A stretch of DNA of 64,000 nt from Megalonaias nervosa (Eukaryota > Mollusca > Bivalvia > Unionida > Unionidae), in NCBI GenBank assembly GCA_016617855.1, contig JAECUM010033691.1, forward strand, positions 1 to 64,000. The letters are read 5' to 3'. Made by a program: the position numbers and the translations under genes. The notes under the pieces were generated by a model. The model saw only the letters and a program-made list of their open reading frames with translations. It ran no database searches and was not told where the DNA came from. This document shows, piece after piece, positions 43,099 to 54,572 of this stretch (positions are counted from its first letter, which is position 1; each line of letters starts with the position of its first letter).

Positions 43099-43137
43099 GG
43101 CTCTATTCAGGGCCACTCTCTTGCCCGGAAAAGATAT
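43099..43137 (+). terminator. histone-type 3' hairpin and U7-type element, right end
   Basis: AAAA, GGCTCTATTCAGGGCC (43099-43114; six pairs with one G-T), ACTCT, then CGGAAAAGATAT (43126-43137). It forms the inner border of the right terminal repeat, opposite the hairpin at 25055. Confidence 0.65.
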
Positions 43138-43513
43138 CTATTCTCCCTTGTCTAAAAATTTTTATTCGATTTTTTTTGTGTGTGATAGATTTATGTTCTT
43201 AAATCTAAGTTTGTGTCATATGTCTATGTCTCTATTTGTCCCTAGAGTAGTGCGCATTCAGGTCAGACCTTTGCCATACTGTTCCGCCCAACTGAGGCCA
43301 GCCACTTAGAACATTGTTGCCAGTGTCCAGTACTGTGACGTCAATTCCCATTGACCCTAGAGTGGCCCATGTTAAAGTCCCATTTGACCCCATAGTGCAA
43401 ACAACCAAATTTAACACAGAAGTCTGTGACCCTATAAATTTTGACCACATCGTGCAAACGACCAAATTTAAGATTAGACCCTATGTGACCCTATACCGCC
43501 CCCACTCACTACT
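43115..43513 (-). repeat. right terminal inverted repeat of the Polinton
   Basis: Reverse complement of the left repeat with scattered changes. It shares TGACCCTAGAGTGGCCCATG, the two internal units with GACCAAATTTAA and the terminal block GTGACCCTATACCGCCC, and ends in CACTACT. Confidence 0.85.
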
Positions 43514-43548
43514 TTCAGCCCTCCACTTTGTTTCAATATTTTATATAT

Positions 43549-43550
<2 letters not shown>

Positions 43551-43618
<68 letters not shown>
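43551..43618. repeat. AT dinucleotide microsatellite
   Basis: About 34 TA units just outside the right end of the Polinton. Confidence 0.95.
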
Positions 43619-43619
<1 letters not shown>

Positions 43620-44428
43620 GCAAGAAAGTAAATAAATTAAATGGTCGATTGTATGGATTTGAATTTTCATAATAAATGGCAGTGGCAACTTAAGGTAGAA
43701 TATTCTGAGCAGCTTATGACTAATATATGAATGTCTTAGTGCTGGAAAACACCTGTTTGTCCAGCTTCTGTAATATAGTGATTGAACTTCAGAAAGATAA
43801 ACCTAACTTGTAAAATTAATACATGTGTATTAGTCATTTGGATTTTGAATGTTACATACAACACATTATGGGCTTTATAATGCCGAGGAAATCACAGCTT
43901 AATGTCTTTCCCAAGGACACAACAAGACACCCGAGTTCTGAAACATATGTGTTTATCATATCATGTATATATGCTTTGATTAAAAAAATAATAATAAGAA
44001 TGAAAGTAATGTTGCACCCATTCTTCTATGTGTGTTTTTTTTTTCCTTCATACTTAAAACCGCTGCAAGAAGTTATTAGAAAAGTGTTCTACTGCCATCC
44101 CAAATATTTGACTTTAAACCATTCTGAAAATTAAAGAATGTGCAGCTCTCTTTATAGTCTTAACAATGGCATTTAAATACTTTAGACAAGAGGTTTTCTC
44201 CAACTGTGCTCAGCAATGTTCAAGTGGACTGCAAGAATATAACGTTTGACAGCACCTGCGTAGACATACCTGTATTTCTAGTACTGGGACCCACCAAGAA
44301 GTTTCCGACTGCAGTTACAACTTCACCAATGGCAGTTACACCATGCTCCAAAGCAGCTACAAGCATACTGAAAATCCCATTTTCATATCAACATAAACAC
44401 TTCTCTATGTTTCTGTATGAGTACAGTA
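43620..44428. other. intergenic or intronic, with one candidate exon
   Basis: Mostly non-coding. A possible minus-strand exon lies at 44270-44367. It has the acceptor GGGATTTTCAG, a 32-codon open frame reading ALEHGVTAIGEVVTAVGNFL and then VGPSTRNT, and the donor ACAG|GTATGT. The family is unknown. Confidence 0.35.
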
Positions 44429-44505
44429 AAACCTATTATGAGAGACCACCCCTTCTGCCAATAAAATGCATTCTCTCACGACAGGTGGTCTTTCATAGCA
44501 GGTTT
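44429..44505. repeat. short hairpin element (MITE-like)
   Basis: Two 22-base arms, AAACCTATTATGAGAGACCA-CC and its near reverse complement ending GCAGGTTT, agree at 19 of 22 positions around a 33-base loop. The preceding CAGTAAAACCT resembles ends of mariner/pogo-type elements. Confidence 0.5.
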
Positions 44506-46284
44506 GTACAAAAATAAAAGTTTCCAAGGTCCAGTTTCAGAACAATTTCAAGAAAAATAACCACAATCACTGTACATATATTCTATTCTTTATTAACACA
44601 TGTACTTGTTTCCAGTAAAGACAAAGTTTCAAGTCCTGTGATTGTTGTTCAAATATTTATACAATTGCTCCTTCGCAACATTAGTCAATACTGCATTGCT
44701 CAAAACGCATGACAGGAAATTGAAGAGGAATTTCCCAGAAGAATTTTTCTTCCTGTTTTGGTTTCGTTTCTTTAAGTGTACAGACTCATAAATTGTAGTA
44801 CATTGTTAGGACTGGTTCATATCTCAGTATATTTGTACAATAATATTTTATGCATGACTTTCTTGACAAAACATAAAGTTTCATACTTACACTTACACAT
44901 TGTATCCATCTCATGTACACAGAAAGAAAGAAAGAAAATATGTCTCCCTCTGTTAAATCAAACACAATAAGCAAAATAATAAAATAGAGACAAACAGTTA
45001 TACATACAGTTGTTTTTTTATATTGGATATACAACATATCAATTTTTTTATTAAAGTTTTATACACTTTTATATAGTGCCTTGGCATAGGATACAAAGTA
45101 TCTAACTTATGAATCCAATAACTTTCCTTTATCAGTCTATTCATGTCTCCATTGGCATGAAAGAAAAATCAGAAAGAGAGTGATTATTTGTATTAAAAGG
45201 TATTGAAAGATTAGAGGAGACATGAGGAGCTCTAATTTTTATATGAAAGCTATGATTATTCATTCTCTCAGAAACTTGTTGAAGTGTTTGTCCAACATAT
45301 TGTTTTTTGTTTCAGTTTTCTGATTCAGTTTTCATTAGAGACTCATGTATCTTTTCGATCTTGTCATATATATATATATATATATATAATGATGATGCAT
45401 ATCATTTATGACGTTACATCAATGTTGTAATTGTTATTTAAAATATAAAGACTTCATCCGTTTCTTTCAGAACATTTTGTGCTTGAAGAACCACACAGTA
45501 AATGTGAAACTAGTTGAATAGAATTATCGACGTTTGAGGGGGGGGGGGCGGGTCTATCCCAATTCAAACTCAATAGAAAGTTTGGTTATACATCAAGATA
45601 AGATATGGATTCGATGGATAGCCCACCAACATGACTATTTTACTCATTAGTTGAAAAGATTTGAATTTAAAAAGATAAGCAACAGGGGTTATTTAGTCTT
45701 ACTGCAATAATGTTCAAGCAGTGAATACATATCTCAAGGATTAAAGGTACAATGCACATATACTTAGTATTAAATATCGACAACAATTTGGATGTGTAAA
45801 CGATTTAAGAAGAATCGTCTTGTATAAAGAAAATGAAAACATTTCCTCCAACAGGACTAATGTGTTTACTTGGTTTTGAGTTCACAACATTGATTTTTCC
45901 TTTGGTAAATGCCATGCAAAACCTCCTATTTGCTTGGGTTATTTGTTTTTTAAATTTAAATAATTTTCAACCTTATTTACATTTTCGAGTTTTTGTGATA
46001 ATGGTCAAGTGTGGACGTATATAAGATTCATTTGTATCAAAATTATTAATTCCTATTTTAACATCTGTCAAGTGGAATCATATTGCTTAATACATGAAAC
46101 GACTGGTATGTTCATGTTCATAAGCTGTTGTTTGCTATTAGGAAATTAGTTTAGGAATCATTAGGTTTTAGTTCTATTGAACATGTTTTAAGCATAATGT
46201 CCAAAGATATTATTAAAGAGAAACTTCTTTAAAACAAAGATTCCGAGATTACTCTTCGTGACTATATCTCTGAATGTCTAACAG
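44506..46284. other. non-coding stretch
   Basis: AT-rich. TA-rich run near 45367-45389 and a 12-base G run near 45540. No gene recognised. Confidence 0.4.
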
Positions 46285-46780
46285 CAACTTTGGATATGTC
46301 TGGATATTATCAGCTATTTTGCTCAAATTATTCCATAATTGCTGAACCATTGACCAATTTGTTGAGTAAGAAAGCTAAGGTTCTTTGGTCTGAAAAATAT
46401 CAGGAGGCTTTTGATAAAGTAACAGTCATACTTAAAGGTGCACCATTTCGTTCAATTCTAGATAATGTAGGGGTTGGTCAAGTATCGATTCAAGAAAGAC
46501 AAAAATGGCGAGGATTATCTAGTGTGCCATTTTTCTAAAATATTAAACAAGCACCAGAGAAATTATTCCACAATTGAGAAGCAATCTTTGGATTCGATAT
46601 AGGCTTTGCAAAACTTTGAAGTGTCTATTAGTTCAGTTCTTTCTCTGATTATTGTATTCAGTGATCACAACCCCTTACTTTCACTAACAAAATGAAAATG
46701 AAAAGCAAAAATCATAGATTGTTTAGATAGAGTTTGACGTTGCAGGAATGAAACGCTGACACTAGGGACATCAATAGAAA
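46285..46780 (+). pseudogene. Ty3/gypsy reverse transcriptase-RNase H fragment
   Basis: The frame reads MSGYYQLFCSNYSIIAEPLT, NLLSKKAKVLWSEKYQEAFD and KVTVILKGAP: the end of the reverse transcriptase palm and connection. After a frame change it reads DYLVCHFSKILNKHQRNYST and IEKQ (RNase H), a stop, LIIVFSDHNPLLSL and LDRV. All are ordinary Ty3/gypsy motifs. Only about 165 codons remain, with stops; protease, integrase and LTRs were not seen. Confidence 0.8.
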
Positions 46781-48587
46781 ATATAATCTAATTGAAGTGC
46801 TATATTGCTTCATTTTGTATATATTTGTGTCATTCATAAGACATCTACCTATGAAATTTGTATTATTATACTACCATACATATATTGTTGACTAATGCAT
46901 AAAAGAAAGCTTTATTGTACAAATCTTTTTTTCTTTATGAGTGGCGGTGATAAATATATCTATAGTGTATGTTTAACGTTTGCCCATTATTATAGATTGT
47001 AAGGCTGTGAATAACATGTTACATACCTAATATTTATCCTTCATTTGTAAACAACTTGCTTACCTGGATTTGAGTTCAGGACATTGTTTTTTTTTTCCCT
47101 GGTCTATTTTATCTTTGTCAGGTTCTTTATTAAAATTTAAGTAAAAGACTCCACCTTGTTTACAACCTAGAATGTTCTGGAAATGAACTCTGGACACTCA
47201 TCCTAGTCTGCTTATTGTGTCTTAGATTTTAATATAAAGTTGTTTTCATCAAAATTATTAATTTCCATCCTTAACACAGTTTTGTTCAGATATACCACTA
47301 TCAAATATTTCTGTGAATCTAGGTGATTGCTGCTTATTCAATTTACTGTTGTATATTTTATTTTAATTTTGCATCTTAAATACATGTGTATATTATGCAT
47401 AGAAAGATCTGACTGTCATACATTTGATCCATTTTATTGCATAAGGTGTCTTTAACAAGTAAAGTGTCAGTGGTGTCTGGGGTTGTTATATTAAAAACCA
47501 TTATTGCAGCAATGAGACTAACTTGTCCTTTTGACTATATACATGTTCAATGACACTGCAAATATCTAAACAACCAAGTTCAAACTAAAAGACAAAGAGA
47601 CATTGTTCACATTGATTTATAATTATGTATCTGCATTTGCAAGCTGCCATATCTTCAGAACAATTGACATTCCTGGATGATACCACCCTAAAACTATTAT
47701 TTCTGGACGAATGTTATCGTCACTATGCTATTATTTCAAACATACTGTACTAGTGTAGTTTGCAAAGATATGGCAAGAATAAACTGAAAGAAAATATGTC
47801 ATTACAGCTCAATGTTTGCTTGGTGCTCTTGGTGACCTGAGCCAAATACATATTTGGTCTTGAAAATTGGCTAAAGAAAACTTACTTAAACATACAGTTT
47901 GAGCCTTCCCCTTTGTTTGAATACTCTTTTGAAAGAGTTAAAATGATTGGAAAATAATGGATCAAAACTATCACAAGCAAATGGCTAGCGCTATTCAAGG
48001 GAGAAAACCCTGATAACTGAACAATTTATCACCTACCAGAACAATTTCACAAAACAAAAATAACAACAGAAAATACAAGATAACTTGAGAAACTGATATG
48101 GGCTGATTGGCTTTTACTGGTATTATCAACACATTATCGGTATAATCATGCCAAGGTAAACTAGAAGTGTATATCGTACTTAAGATGAGGATCTGACATA
48201 GTACAGTGCTGCAAATTAAAGAATATACAGCCCTATTTGTAACCACAAGACATAATAATGTTATGTATAATGCTTTAGGCATACCTTTATGTTGTCCAGA
48301 GAGACAGACTTGGTGGTGGTCTTGGTTTCTGCATAACCATGTCTCGGTAAATCACACTGGGAGGTGGCTGACTTGGTGATCGTGCTGGTTGATCATCGGC
48401 TCCCAAAACAGACTTGCTTTTATTCCATAATCCCATTTTTGTATCTAAATAAACATTATTCAACTGGTCTCTAATAGAACTCTAATAGAGTTCTCATGTC
48501 AAGTAACTACAAAGGCTTTACTAGTATGATTGTTGATCCAGTTATTTATTCACCTTTGTATCACTAGTCAATACTATGGTACACATT
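46781..48587. other. non-coding stretch
   Basis: AT-rich. At 48290-48430 a minus-strand segment shares its left flank with the candidate exon at 44270 (GTTTAT-ATA-AAAATGGGATT), suggesting a duplicated block, but its reading frame is not convincing. Confidence 0.35.
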
Positions 48588-48703
48588 ACTTTTCTCACCC
48601 ATGTGACAGAAATCTACCTGATTTGCCAACCATACTTTTCTATCTCAGTCTGGTTTCCTCAGTCCGGTCATCTCAGTCACAGTGTCCACTAGCTAAATCC
48701 TAC
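48588..48703. repeat. interspersed repeat R1, copy 1
   Basis: Matches 57773-57888 over about 115 bases (CTTTCTCACCCATG, GACAGA, ATCTCAGTCA, GTGTCCA). Unclassified. Confidence 0.55.
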
Positions 48704-48744
48704 TTCTAGACTGAAGAAACTAACTGACCTGTACAACATTTAGC

Positions 48745-49060
48745 CCTCGCCTACAACTAAGTTTAACATATTAACTTGGTTAACTCACCTTAACCAAGTT
48801 AACATAGCAAATGAATTTAGCATGATACAAATATACTACAATGAAACTCAATTTTCTTAACATTTCTGAAAACTACATTCTAAAGTTTGACATTTTGGCA
48901 GAATCAACTAAAATGGCCAATGTGAAATGCAAAATCTGGTTGCAGTATTTCAAACAGGCATTTGATATACAAAAACATACTGGTCAAATCAATTTACAAA
49001 ACCCACATTTGCTTCCATTGCAGAGGCTTCTATCTAAATGTAATTTACCTCCGCATAATG
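48745..49060. repeat. interspersed repeat R2, copy 1
   Basis: Matches 51105-51425 over about 300 bases with moderate divergence (shared GGCAGAATCAAC and GGTTGC blocks). A 113-codon frame at 48841-49182 overlaps it and is not called as a gene. Confidence 0.5.
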
Positions 49061-49182
49061 ATGGCAAATTTAAAATGGATAACAACAACATGGATTTGGT
49101 ACAAATTAATCTGATCTGCAACAATTTGAAAATTCCACCATGGCATGACTTATACTTGTCAAGGGGAGAAATGAGTATCTGA

Positions 49183-50343
49183 TTATAAATGAGTCAGAAA
49201 AGAAAAAAAAAACTGTACACCTTGTTTTTCAGGAACCTACATAAACTGCTGAGTTAGGCACATTCTAATGTAAATATAATTATGGGGTAGGAACTGTTAA
49301 ATAATGTAAAACACTTGCCACTGATGAACTGAAAGTTTGCTATACAAAAATACCTAAAAGGATGGATGCACTTATTTTTTCAAGATAGTAATGGCCTAAT
49401 CAGAATAGAGAATATATAGACTGAATCAAAGTATCCAATTATATGTAATCTGTATTTTCAGTGCACAAATTCAAAACAAAATATCTAATACTCTGTCTGT
49501 TTCAATGGTATCACACAGCATTAAGGCATTGATCAAACTACTGATCCTATAACAGCAAGGTTACAACATGGGTATTCCACAAGGCTGATATGCAACCTGT
49601 AACATTTGAACAAAAACTTGTTGAGGACAATAATGAAGCCAAAGTACGTAATAATTATATAGAGAAGCACAACCATGATAATGATGGTGGGGATTGTATA
49701 TCTGCTAATTCTATGAGATTCAATCATTTTCAAAACACACATGGCAATATAGAAATATCAAAAAGTAATTTGGACCAAACAATAAATCAGCAATTATTTA
49801 ATTTGATACCCATGGTTGCGGGTGACAGTATGGTTAATGTCTGAAATGGATTACAAACCCTGAACTCATTCAGTTGCTTTGTTTACATTATTGACCTTTT
49901 TTGTCAACTACTTCTAATTTGATAATAACATATATTATGCCATTGAAATATAACAAAAACACGTCTTTAATTAGTGTAATCCCTTTGCATCGTGTAGAAC
50001 ATTGCACAAAGAAGTTGATCTTCTGTTTAGTCAGTTATAACTTAAAGAATCATTAATGTCTTTTAACAGTATATAAAGGGAACAGACACTAATACTGGCA
50101 AAGTGTCTTTCATTAATCTTATTGGATTCACTTGCTGGACTGAAATCAGTGGATGACTGCACATGATCTCCCATGAGTAACACAATGTAACAAGACATTC
50201 AAAAAACTACTGATGATTTCATATTGGTTTTTGGTTTGTTTCTAGTATTTTGATTGGCCAATAATTCAGTCACTTAGCCCAATATTCAGTCAGGTGATAG
50301 CAGAATGTGTGCAGATGTGACAGTTACCATGGAAATCTAATTG
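49183..50343. other. non-coding stretch
   Basis: An 84-codon plus-strand frame at 49590-49844 (Asn/Asp-rich) has no known domain. Nothing else was recognised. Confidence 0.35.
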
Positions 50344-50667
50344 CTGGTGTGTGTGTGTGATTTGGATTTTTAATGTAGCTTTAACAATTTTTCAGTCATA
50401 TCGCTACGAGGTCTGCAGTGTGGCAGTTTATAGTGATGTCTAGCACGGGGCATCATGCCGCAGACATGTAGCATGATGTCCCACCCAGTCACATTATCCT
50501 GACACCAGGCTGACCAGTCCTAACACTAACCTCTTAATGATGAGCACCAAGCGAGGTAGCTGTTAGTACCATTTTTGTAAGTCTTTGGTATGACTCGGCC
50601 GGGGATTGAACCCACGACATCTCGCATCCGAGGTGAATGCTCTAACCACTATGCCACCGCAGCGGTC
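50344..50667 (-). repeat. tRNA-derived SINE, copy 2, with target-site duplication
   Basis: Minus-strand head at 50667: box A-like TGGCATAGTGGTTAGAGC and box B-like GTGGGTTCAATCC. The body is shared with copies 1 and 3 and ends in (GT)n. TCTAATTG flanks the element on both sides (50336-50343 and 50668-50675), an 8-bp target-site duplication. Confidence 0.85.
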
Positions 50668-51104
50668 TCTAATTGGTGATGTGATATATCACAGGATGTG
50701 AATGAATAAATGGAGTTAGGAATTCCATTACCTTTTTGAGTGTTTATGCTTTAAGGAGGCCAGACTAATATTAAGCAATATTATTACCTACATCCAAATA
50801 CTTTGAAATATCAACAGTTAATGACAAATCATAATAAAACAATAGTGAAAAAAATTTAAGCATATTTGCTAGCAACATTATTATAGAATTAAAAATGAAT
50901 GGAGCTCTAAATAAATACATATGCTGACATTTCAGCTTACCACAACTCTTAAATATTAAGCAAAATATACAAAAACATTTTCATTTACATTACTCAAAGT
51001 TCACATTTCTTTAGATACTATAAAAACTTGTAATGTTTAGATAATAAATGTTCTTTGTCTCTCACACACACATAAACAAACACAAACTAGCAGTACAGCA
51101 CCAT

Positions 51105-51425
51105 ACCCTAGTCTGCAACTACGTTTAATGCATTAACCTGGTTATCTCATGTTAGGCAATTTAACAAAGCACATGAACTTGATAGTGATACAGTTTACTT
51201 CACTAATTTTTTCATATTCATGCCAGTTAACATTTTTCAAAACTTTACTCTAGCATTCTACACTGATGAATCAATGAGATGATAACAATAGTGTGACATG
51301 AAACTTTGGCAGAATCAACCAAACTGGTCATTGTGGATGGCAAAATGTGGTTGCCGTTTTTCATACACGTGTTTGATAGACAAAGACAAACACATGTTGG
51401 CCAAATCAGTTTAAAAAGTTCACAC
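51105..51425. repeat. interspersed repeat R2, copy 2
   Basis: Diverged match to 48745-49060. No coding capacity seen. Confidence 0.5.
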
Positions 51426-52544
51426 TGAATGTGAATCGTTCTTCCTAGTTCTTAGGCACCAGGTTGGAGTGGGTTTTATAGGACCTATCTGCTTGGGGGG
51501 GGGGTGGAAGGCGAGACTCAGGTGGCAACATTTTTACATACCATGCATATTGGTTGTAATCAGTTCAGGTTTACTGCATAACTACTGTTATACACATGAC
51601 ACTTGGTGAGAGGATGCACCTGAAGAAGCAGTAAATCCTCATTAAAAAAGCAGATCACTGTGACCTATATTTCAAATTTCACAATGATTACCACACAGCA
51701 AGATCGATGTGACCTATATTTTACACATGTAAATGAATACAAACCTGGAATACTGCATCACAGAATTTCCCTTATCATATATGAACTGATCATTTTAGTG
51801 GATTTCAAAGCTCACATGTGCTTGGTGTCAAAAGGAATTAAAAACACCTGTATAAAATTATGATCAAATTTTACATGCACATTTTAGATGGAAAAAAAAA
51901 ACATGGCAGTGGCAATCTAGATAACACTAATTTTGTGTTTTTATTTTAGTTTCATGTTGTTTTTTGATGTTTTATTAGAAACTTAGTGGTAGACCATGTT
52001 GGTCTAATAACAAATGTTATGAATCGGACAAAAACAGTATTAAAAAGAATATAAAAGAGTGTGTTTTTTTAAATTATAAAAATGATGTGTGGCATTCAAC
52101 ATGCAATAAACCTACTCCTAGCAGTGATATACTAAGTGCAATGTATCTGTAAAATGGGTGTACATCATCATCATCTTTTTTATTTCCAGTAGAAATCTCA
52201 AATGGGATTTTATTTCATGCAGAAATTTTAGACGGATTCTTTTTATTTAAGCAGAATCTTAGGTCAACTAATCTGCATATTTCACCTACAATTCCACCTG
52301 GAATCCACTTAATGCTTATAATTCACCTAAGATCCTTTAATATGAGAAGTTTATGGTTTAGGCAGAAAACGCTTAAAAAGCCCATCGTAAATCTGCCTTC
52401 AGTCCACCTGGAAAATTTTGCATGGGAGGTCATCATACCTCTTTACCTCTTTTATTATCAGAAAGAGAGGATACAGAAATAGCTACATCAAGAATGCTAT
52501 TAACAAAACTTAATTCATGGATAAAGGAGCTCTCCTGAAATGTA

Positions 52545-53160
52545 CAATCACGAAAATCAACAAACATGTCCCCTTTGTGGCTACTTTCAACTGTGATGCC
52601 CCAGACTTACAACAGATCTTTCAAAAGCATTTGCTCTACATTTAACCTTCCCATCATCTGAGGGACATATTTCAAGAAGCTTCTATGTTTGCTTACTGCA
52701 GACCTAAACTTCTGAAGGACCATCTAGTATATGTCAAGGTAACTTCAAATAAAACATCACATTCAGGCACATATTACTGCAAAGACAAGCAATGTCTCAT
52801 TTGCAAACATATGCTCAAGACCAAATCATTCAGAAGTTGGACAACAAGAGTTAGCTTTACTATCAATCAGTCGTTAGGACGTCACACTAAAAATAAAACT
52901 GATCTTCTGATATGCAAGATCTGTGCCACTCAACATGTTGGAAAAACATTGATTTCAGGCAACAAATGAACAACCTCATGAGTGAAATTCAGAACAAAAT
53001 CAACATGAAATTCGCCAGATGCTACAATTCGACTGGACATTAAACCAAATCCCTCAGGATGCTACTGACTGAATCTAACCTAGGGTGGACCAATATAAAT
53101 ACACACATACTTGACACTATAACTAAAATCTCACTGGAATTGGGCCTAAATGAAAAAGTC
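52545..53160 (+). pseudogene. Penelope-like element, 3' part (RT end and GIY-YIG linker)
   Basis: Reads VPFVATFNCDAPDLQQIFQK, then after a stop MFAYCRPKLLKDHLVYVKVT, GTYYCKDKQCLICKHM, and ICATQHVGKT, then weakly a downstream part with stops. The set P-L-V-T-(F/Y) ... RPKSLRDHLV ... C-x5-C-x2-CKH ... C-x2-QYVG is the end of the reverse transcriptase and the start of the GIY-YIG endonuclease in Penelope-like elements. Here the GIY-YIG part is decayed. Confidence 0.7.
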
Positions 53161-53636
53161 AAAACTTTCTAATGCAATGTTATAAAAACTATTGCCAGAC
53201 ATCAGTTCAACAAATCTATGCATTTTTTTTGTGATAATATTTACCAACTTGAATAATTTGTAACTCTTTACAAACGTTATTATTATTATTATTATTATTG
53301 TTGTTGTTATTATTGTTATTATTATTATTATTATTATTATCATTGTTGTTGTTGTTGTTAATAATCATATATTATACCGCTATATCATGCTCTTGACTGA
53401 ACATTAAACCAAATCCCTCAGGATGCTACTGACTGAATCTAACCTGGGGTGGACCAATATAAATGCACACATACTGGACACTATAACTAAAATCTCATGG
53501 GAATTGGGCCTAAATGAAAGTGTCAAAACTTTCTAATGCAATGTTATAAAAACCACTGCCAGACATCAGCTTATTAGACCTATGCATTTTTTGTGATAAT
53601 ATTTACCAACGTGAATAATTAGTAACTCTTTACAAA

Positions 53637-53679
<43 letters not shown>

Positions 53680-53711
53680 CATATATTATACCGCTATATG
53701 ATGCTCTTGAC
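53034..53711. repeat. 364-bp tandem duplication, two copies
   Basis: Copy 1 (53034-53397) and copy 2 (from 53398) start with ACATTAAACCAAATCCCTCA and each includes an ATT microsatellite and the end TATACCGCTATAT. The first bases continue the Penelope-like fragment, so the duplication took its 3' end along. Copy 2 is shorter because its ATT run is shorter. Confidence 0.85.
53280..53358. repeat. ATT/GTT microsatellite
   Basis: TTA/TTG trinucleotide run inside the first tandem copy. A similar run is at 53638-53678. Confidence 0.95.
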
Positions 53712-54572
53712 ATATTTCCCCAGTATCTCCATGCACAACTTTACTGGGATATATTTTCACGATGGCTTTGATTTGTTGCAATGCATGGTGTCTGTACTTG
53801 GTTCCCAACCTGGAATTTTGTCAAAAACTATTTAGATTCTCTGTGTGATAGGCATGACAACCCCTTCTTTGGTACTTGTTATACAATTTGTTGGACTGAT
53901 GGCAGAATATAAAAGATATGTAGTTTACCAGTTTTATGATTTTTTTTCTTCTTTCTTTCTTTCTTTTTTATCTTTTGTTTGCATATTTCTCTTGACTTTT
54001 GTGTTTAGTGCTTGTCTTGTGGATATAACATTTCCATGAAAAAACTGATGGAATGAGAAACAGTTTATTTGACTGGGTGAGAATATTTGGGTATTAACAA
54101 TAGAATGGGATTAAAATCAAATGGGGAAATCAATCTCATTCTGCATGAAGCATCTGACTTGACCATTTTAATTTAATTATATAAGAAACACAATATACAG
54201 ATAAAAAGAATATCCATAAATGTCTGTTCCATATATAAGCATGGATGCATATTGCCTCTGTGTGGAAATACGAAGGTTTGTGTTTAAACAGAAAAATCCC
54301 AATGATAAGTAGATTGAATAATGGCCATTACAGAACTATTTTATGTTCTGAAGAAAAACATTATAATCACAAACAATGATGCTCCTCTCATATTCTGAAC
54401 ACTGTAGCAAAATATTGTGCACCACCATTGGAATATTTACAAACTTGTGCTTATGTTTGAAAGATCAAGGATCCTGTCCTCCACAAAGGTGAATGTGTCA
54501 GTGTCTTTATCAGTGTGTTTGCATTTGTATAACCTGCTGTTAACATGATGATAACAATGTTGCACTTCTTAC
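53712..54572. other. non-coding stretch
   Basis: AT-rich, no gene recognised. Confidence 0.4.

Larger units (their letters stand above)
24684..43513 (+). mobile_element. Polinton (Maverick), decayed, left arm duplicated
   Basis: A self-synthesising virus-like DNA transposon of 18.8 kb. Both ends carry inverted repeats starting AGTAGTG and sharing the block GGGCGGTATAGGGTCAC. The six flanking bases (TACGGC left, TTCAGC right) agree at four positions, consistent with a decayed 6-bp target duplication. It encodes the expected set: protein-primed DNA polymerase, integrase with chromodomain, penton-like protein, core protein, major capsid protein and adenovirus-type protease. I found no packaging ATPase. 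The left 6 kb is present twice (see 30612-36580). All large genes have stops or frameshifts, so it cannot move by itself. Seven histone-type 3' hairpins mark its small genes. Confidence 0.85.

Noticed and set aside
25036..43137. Real histone genes captured by the element
   Set aside because: No histone-fold coding sequence (H2A, H2B, H3, H4 or H1) is present next to the hairpins; only the 3' signals are histone-like.
50344..50667. tRNA gene
   Set aside because: The boxes A and B are those of a tRNA-derived SINE present in three copies; no intact cloverleaf was found.
53034..53711. CRISPR-like or satellite array
   Set aside because: Only two long copies with a microsatellite inside; a simple tandem duplication fits.
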